A DNA stretch of 64,000 bases, taken from positions 16,900,577 through 16,964,576 of the forward strand of contig NC_031769.1 of NCBI RefSeq assembly GCF_001522545.3. The letters run 5' to 3'. Below the pieces are notes generated by a model. It was not told the origin of the DNA. It ran no database searches and saw only the letters and a program-made list of their open reading frames with translations. The position numbers were made by a program, and so were the translations under genes. Positions 1 to 64,000 of the stretch are shown here, piece by piece. Each line of letters begins with the position of its first letter. Position 1 is the first letter of the stretch. Source of the stretch: Parus major. Its lineage: Eukaryota; Chordata; Aves; Passeriformes; Paridae.

Positions 1-3000
1 TCAATTGTATGCATTCTGACTTTGATTTTGAGGACTGAGTCTATAGAGAAATAAACAGACACATCTTCAGGAAGGACTATGGCACAATAATCTTTGCTTT
101 ATTAGATCTTATATAAAAGTGAAGCATTCATGTTTCATCTCTTGTAATGAATGAAAAGGACTCTACCCAAAAGACAGATTCCCTTATGGATATGAGATAC
201 TTATGTATTTGTAACTTGATACTTGATTTGCAAGGAAAACCCTGTAGGGACTTCGCCTTCAGTAGTGTGTACTTGCCTAAACACCTTGTGCTAAGCATCA
301 TCTGTTTCTTGCTTGCTCTCTTGCACCCTTGTTCTGTTTATGTTTTTGAGAACTTTTCTTGTTCCTTTTTAAAGCTTTTTCTGGCAAGGGATATTCTGAT
401 GTGTGTGCTGTGGTTGGAAGTGTCACAGGGTTACTCAACCGATGTTGACTCTTTATAAATCAGATTCTTGCTTGTTCATAGTGGTGGCTGAGAGTTGCTG
501 TCTCACATTTATTACTGATACTGGCTTTTTCTGTTACCCTGTTGACAGGCCTTGCAGAGGATCCAAGGTTGGCATGATGGCCACCTTTCCCTTTTGACGT
601 GTTCTTTCAAGAAACAATTATTTGGCTGTGGGTTCATGAGTAACTTACAGTTCAGTAACCTGTGAATGTGAAAAGTTTAAATTACAAGGAAATTAGAGGT
701 TCTTTTGCTACACTGACATGCTGAAACTCCCGTTTCTAAAAGCTACTTAAGTTCTCTGTATGGTTCTATTTTTAACTGAGGTTACAGTACTTCTGTATGT
801 AAATTATAGTCATCAGTTGTTATACATACTAAAATTACCCTTTGGCTAATTAAGGAGGTTTTTGTTAGAAAAGAGATGGAAGTATATTGAAGACTTATAT
901 TTTTTCAGTGCTACATTTAAACCTGCTGTTTACCTATTTCCAACTATGGGTATTTGCTTATGAACATTTTTCAATATCTGTGTTTGTTGCATCATTTGAA
1001 ACTTTGTATCATGCCTTGCATATAAAAATCTGAGAGGAGAAACAAAAGATTTCAAGGGAATTTTAAATAGATGGGTTGCTGTGAGTCACTTGATGGAGGA
1101 AATCACTGTAATTTTTTAGAGGCCAGTGATATTTTTTTTTACTAGGAGCAATTTCTTTTGCCAGTTTACTAGGATCAAAATGTTCTTACTGGCTCCAGTT
1201 TCTGCTTGTGTCCTGAGATTGAAAGCCTGAAAAGCGACATTTATTTGTGCAGAACTGATAAAATGCTCTTGTGTTCAGAAGCTGAACAGAGTGGTTAAGA
1301 ACACCTCAATAACAAACTCCATCCTTAGGCTAAAGGATTATGTAAATTTTACCCTAATCTTTGCATTGTTTGAACTTCAAACTCAAGCCTCTCATCTTGG
1401 CAGTTCGCAGTGCTCACTCATTTTTCGTTTATTAGTCATCTAATTGTAGAGACTTCTCAGTTTCACACTAACACTTGAAAATATGAATGAGGATGATAAA
1501 TGAGGACAGACTAGGCTGAGATATAGTCCTTGATACTTATAACTGTTCTTTCCAAAATCTGCTGTTAATTCTTCCAGGTTGTTTGGAAGAGCAGGCTGTC
1601 AGCCTGCTCTGGATTCTCCATATTTTCTTGTTCCTGAAGCAGCTCCATTTCTTGGCTTGGCTGTAGTGTCTGTTTGTATGTTTTTTTTCTTGCTGAAAAC
1701 AGGGTTGTTGGAGGTAGGGAGGCTGTTCTTTAGAGCACTTGCTAGTATTTTCTGGTTCTCCCTGTTGGACAAGCAAGATGAGGGTTTCTGAGGATAAACT
1801 GTAGCATCTGTGGACAAATGTGTTGTGGTTTACATACCTGAATGCAAAATGTTTTTCTGTTGGATTAACTCTCACCAAGGAACTGCAATATTTTCCTTGT
1901 AGTAATATGTGTTGCTCTCGCTGTGGTTAGAGTGGAAATGCTCAGTCTTCTCTGTAGATGTTGGTTGGAGTTGGCTGAGCCCACCTTGCCAACTAGCACT
2001 GCATTTCGAGATTCTAGCTCTAAGACTGAAGCAAAAGAGATTATTTTGGAATAGGACAGGGAGAAAACCAAGCAGTAAATTCTGACACGGATCAGCCAGT
2101 TGCTGAGCCACAGCAGCAGAGCTACTGGAGGACAAGAAGACTATTATTTCTGTTTGAATACCCTTTGAATAGGCTATAGGCTCTGGTATCTAAATTTGTT
2201 TCACGCATCGTTGAACTAGAATCTTTAGAGAAGGGTCATAGGATTTTGCATGCCTTCTTTGTGTCTCCTGTGTTTTAGTGCTGGTGTGGCACTCATTTTG
2301 AAAGTTGAAATGGAAGATTTTATGTAAGGCTGAGAAAGTAAATATTTTAATATGTTGCTTGAGTCATAGGTGTATAAAATTACCCATAAGAAAAAACCCA
2401 CCCAAGACTGCTTATTTCTGCACAAGAGGAAGGATTGCAGTTGGACTGTAAAAGGAAAGGAGATTTTTTTTTTTACTTTTGTGTTTAGAATTTGCATACT
2501 GAAATGTTCAGAGAAAATAGCTAAGGGTGCAAAAGCAAAGGTGAAGTCACAGATAGGACTAGAGGAAAATGTCTTACTGGAGAAGTCTAACCAATTGCAT
2601 GATCTGTTTTACTTGTATTAATTGAGGATATACTAGTGAAGAAAATCATCCCTGTGTGGGGAAATCATCCCAATTGTGTGGGAAGGAGAACTTTGTTTTG
2701 TACTTGTGTATGTGAGATACATACAGGCAGAAATGGGGTCCCAGAAGTCACATGTCTATTTCTAAATAGAAGGCAAATGAAACATGCAAGCAGGATGCAT
2801 TTTTTGCGGTTCCTTCAAGTCTTTCATTGTTACTGATGTTTTTAATATCTAACCTCATTTAAAATTTAAATGTTATTCTGTGTGCAATATGACCAGATGT
2901 CAGTGGTGTAAGGGGTGCTGCTTTAGTGTACACCTTTGAAAATACTAGTGATCATCAAGCTCATTTGGTTATGGGGGGAGAAATTCTATTTTCAAGTGTA

Positions 3001-3080
3001 TAGGAATTCTTATTCTTGTTTTCTTTTTATTTCTCAATAATCCAAATAAAAACTCCTCTGCATATGTTCTTCTATTTTAG
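1..3080 (+). other. ARHGAP21: Intron upstream of the first PDZ exon (partial)
   Basis: AT-rich intronic sequence ending in a polypyrimidine tract and TTTTAG. Short open frames occur on both strands but none has domain-like composition or length. No repeat family or RNA gene was recognised. The initiating exon is not here. Confidence 0.8.
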
Positions 3081-62885
<59,805 letters not shown>

Positions 62886-64000
62886 GTAAATAATTTTCTG
62901 ATACCATACAGTTACAAGCTTCTGAAATCTGTTAGATGCTTCTGTTATTAAATCACTGGTATGCAGGTGCACTATAAAGCTTATGTAGAATTTCTTGAGT
63001 AAGTGGTAGTACTGTTTTTTCATAGCCTATTTATGAAGTATTGAATTGGAAAAGTAATTGTGTGCAGTTAGCTGCATCTACCAAAGCAGTCAGCTGCACA
63101 CAGCAACAGCTTTGTTCCAAGCTCTTACAATTGTGGGCACTTACCTCCTTTTTGCATCTCATTTAATAGAGGTAAATGTATATATAGTGTGTTTCCTGTT
63201 GTTGGCATAGTACTAACTCACAGAGAGTATTTATGTTTCTCTATTTCACTGAGGAAAATATACTTAGAATTCAGCCTGTTCTTCAGGTGGTAATAGCTCC
63301 TCCTCTTAGAAGAAGGCAAAGTCTGTGGTTAAAGGTTGCTCCACAGAATCTCCCTTGGAAGTATTGCTGTGCTTGAGAGCGGTGCCTCATGAATCAGGGG
63401 AGCAAGACTGGAACATGGGCCTTCCTTCAGTCCTCAGTTCAGTGACAAAGCCCTCACCTGACACGTGGACAAATCTTTGTCTCCTGGGCTGTTCAGTAGT
63501 TCTAACACCAGTGTCTGTAGCATAGGCTGACAGGGCAGAACACAGCTGACCTCAGGGAGGTCATGGCACAGCTTTTTGCTGGCCCACATTCCAGGTGTGG
63601 CACTGATGCCCCCCTTGGAGCTGGGAACTGGGCTCAAAGCATCCTTCTGCTTCATTGTAGAGATGCCAACACAGCTGCTCTGTGAGGATATTTGGTGGCT
63701 CAGCTGTTTCCTCAAAATAGCCCAGTTTCCAGGACACCAGATCACACTGCCTGTAGCAGTGAGGCACTAAGTAGGAAAGGTGCATAGCTTTGAAGGGGCA
63801 GGTGGTAATGTTAGAGTAGTGAAAATAGTTTTTAATTCATGAAATGAAATTATTTGGCTTGTACTTTTAATGTTTCTGTCATTTTAAAGGTAAATTCCTC
63901 TAAAATAAGGGAGTTTATTTTTAAATTTTCTACACTTAAACTAACTTAAATTAAACTTAACTTACACTTAACACATAAACTAGTTATGAGTAACATTCAT
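62886..64000 (+). other. ARHGAP21: Intron after the last visible coding exon (partial)
   Basis: Intron continuing beyond the window. The part from about 63340 to 63760 is clearly less AT-rich than its surroundings and has overlapping open frames on both strands. I could not match it to a repeat or gene. The last 100 bases are A/T-rich with repeated ACTTAA words. Confidence 0.75.

Overview
The window is vertebrate nuclear DNA, most probably from a bird. It has one gene split into many short exons by AT-rich introns, with canonical GT/AG splice sites. Its only recognisable interspersed repeats are fragments of CR1 non-LTR retrotransposons, the dominant avian LINE. CR1 also occurs in turtles and crocodilians, so the bird assignment is inference. 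No operons, tRNA, rRNA or CRISPR arrays are visible.

The gene is on the plus strand and is recognised as ARHGAP21, a large Rho GTPase-activating protein with PDZ, PH and RhoGAP domains. Twenty-two coding exons can be placed between 3081 and 62885. They join in one continuous frame of 1382 codons with no stop or frameshift. By comparison with the human protein (about 1957 residues), roughly the first 20 residues and the last 550-600 lie outside the window.

Layout: 1-3080 is upstream intron. Five exons (3081-28352) encode the PDZ domain, including a 25-base microexon. A 9.5 kb intron follows, then the 1951-base exon (37808-39758) for the Ser/Arg-rich linker. The 12.8 kb intron 39759-52605 carries three CR1 fragments. 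Then come a compact cluster for the end of the linker and the PH domain (52606-54779), the ARF-binding helix and pre-GAP linker (55873-57801), the RhoGAP domain (57886-60663), and the start of the C-terminal tail (60991-62885).

From family knowledge, the PH domain with the following helix binds ARF1-GTP and recruits the protein to the Golgi. There the GAP domain inactivates Cdc42 and Rho proteins to control actin. The PDZ domain and linker support other partners.

No undescribed system was found. The points worth a second look are an isolated CpG-rich block in a PDZ intron, a minus-strand coding-like segment (possible processed pseudogene), two in-frame candidate alternative exons, a tandem splice acceptor, an inverted CR1 pair, and a repeated Ser/Arg motif in the linker.
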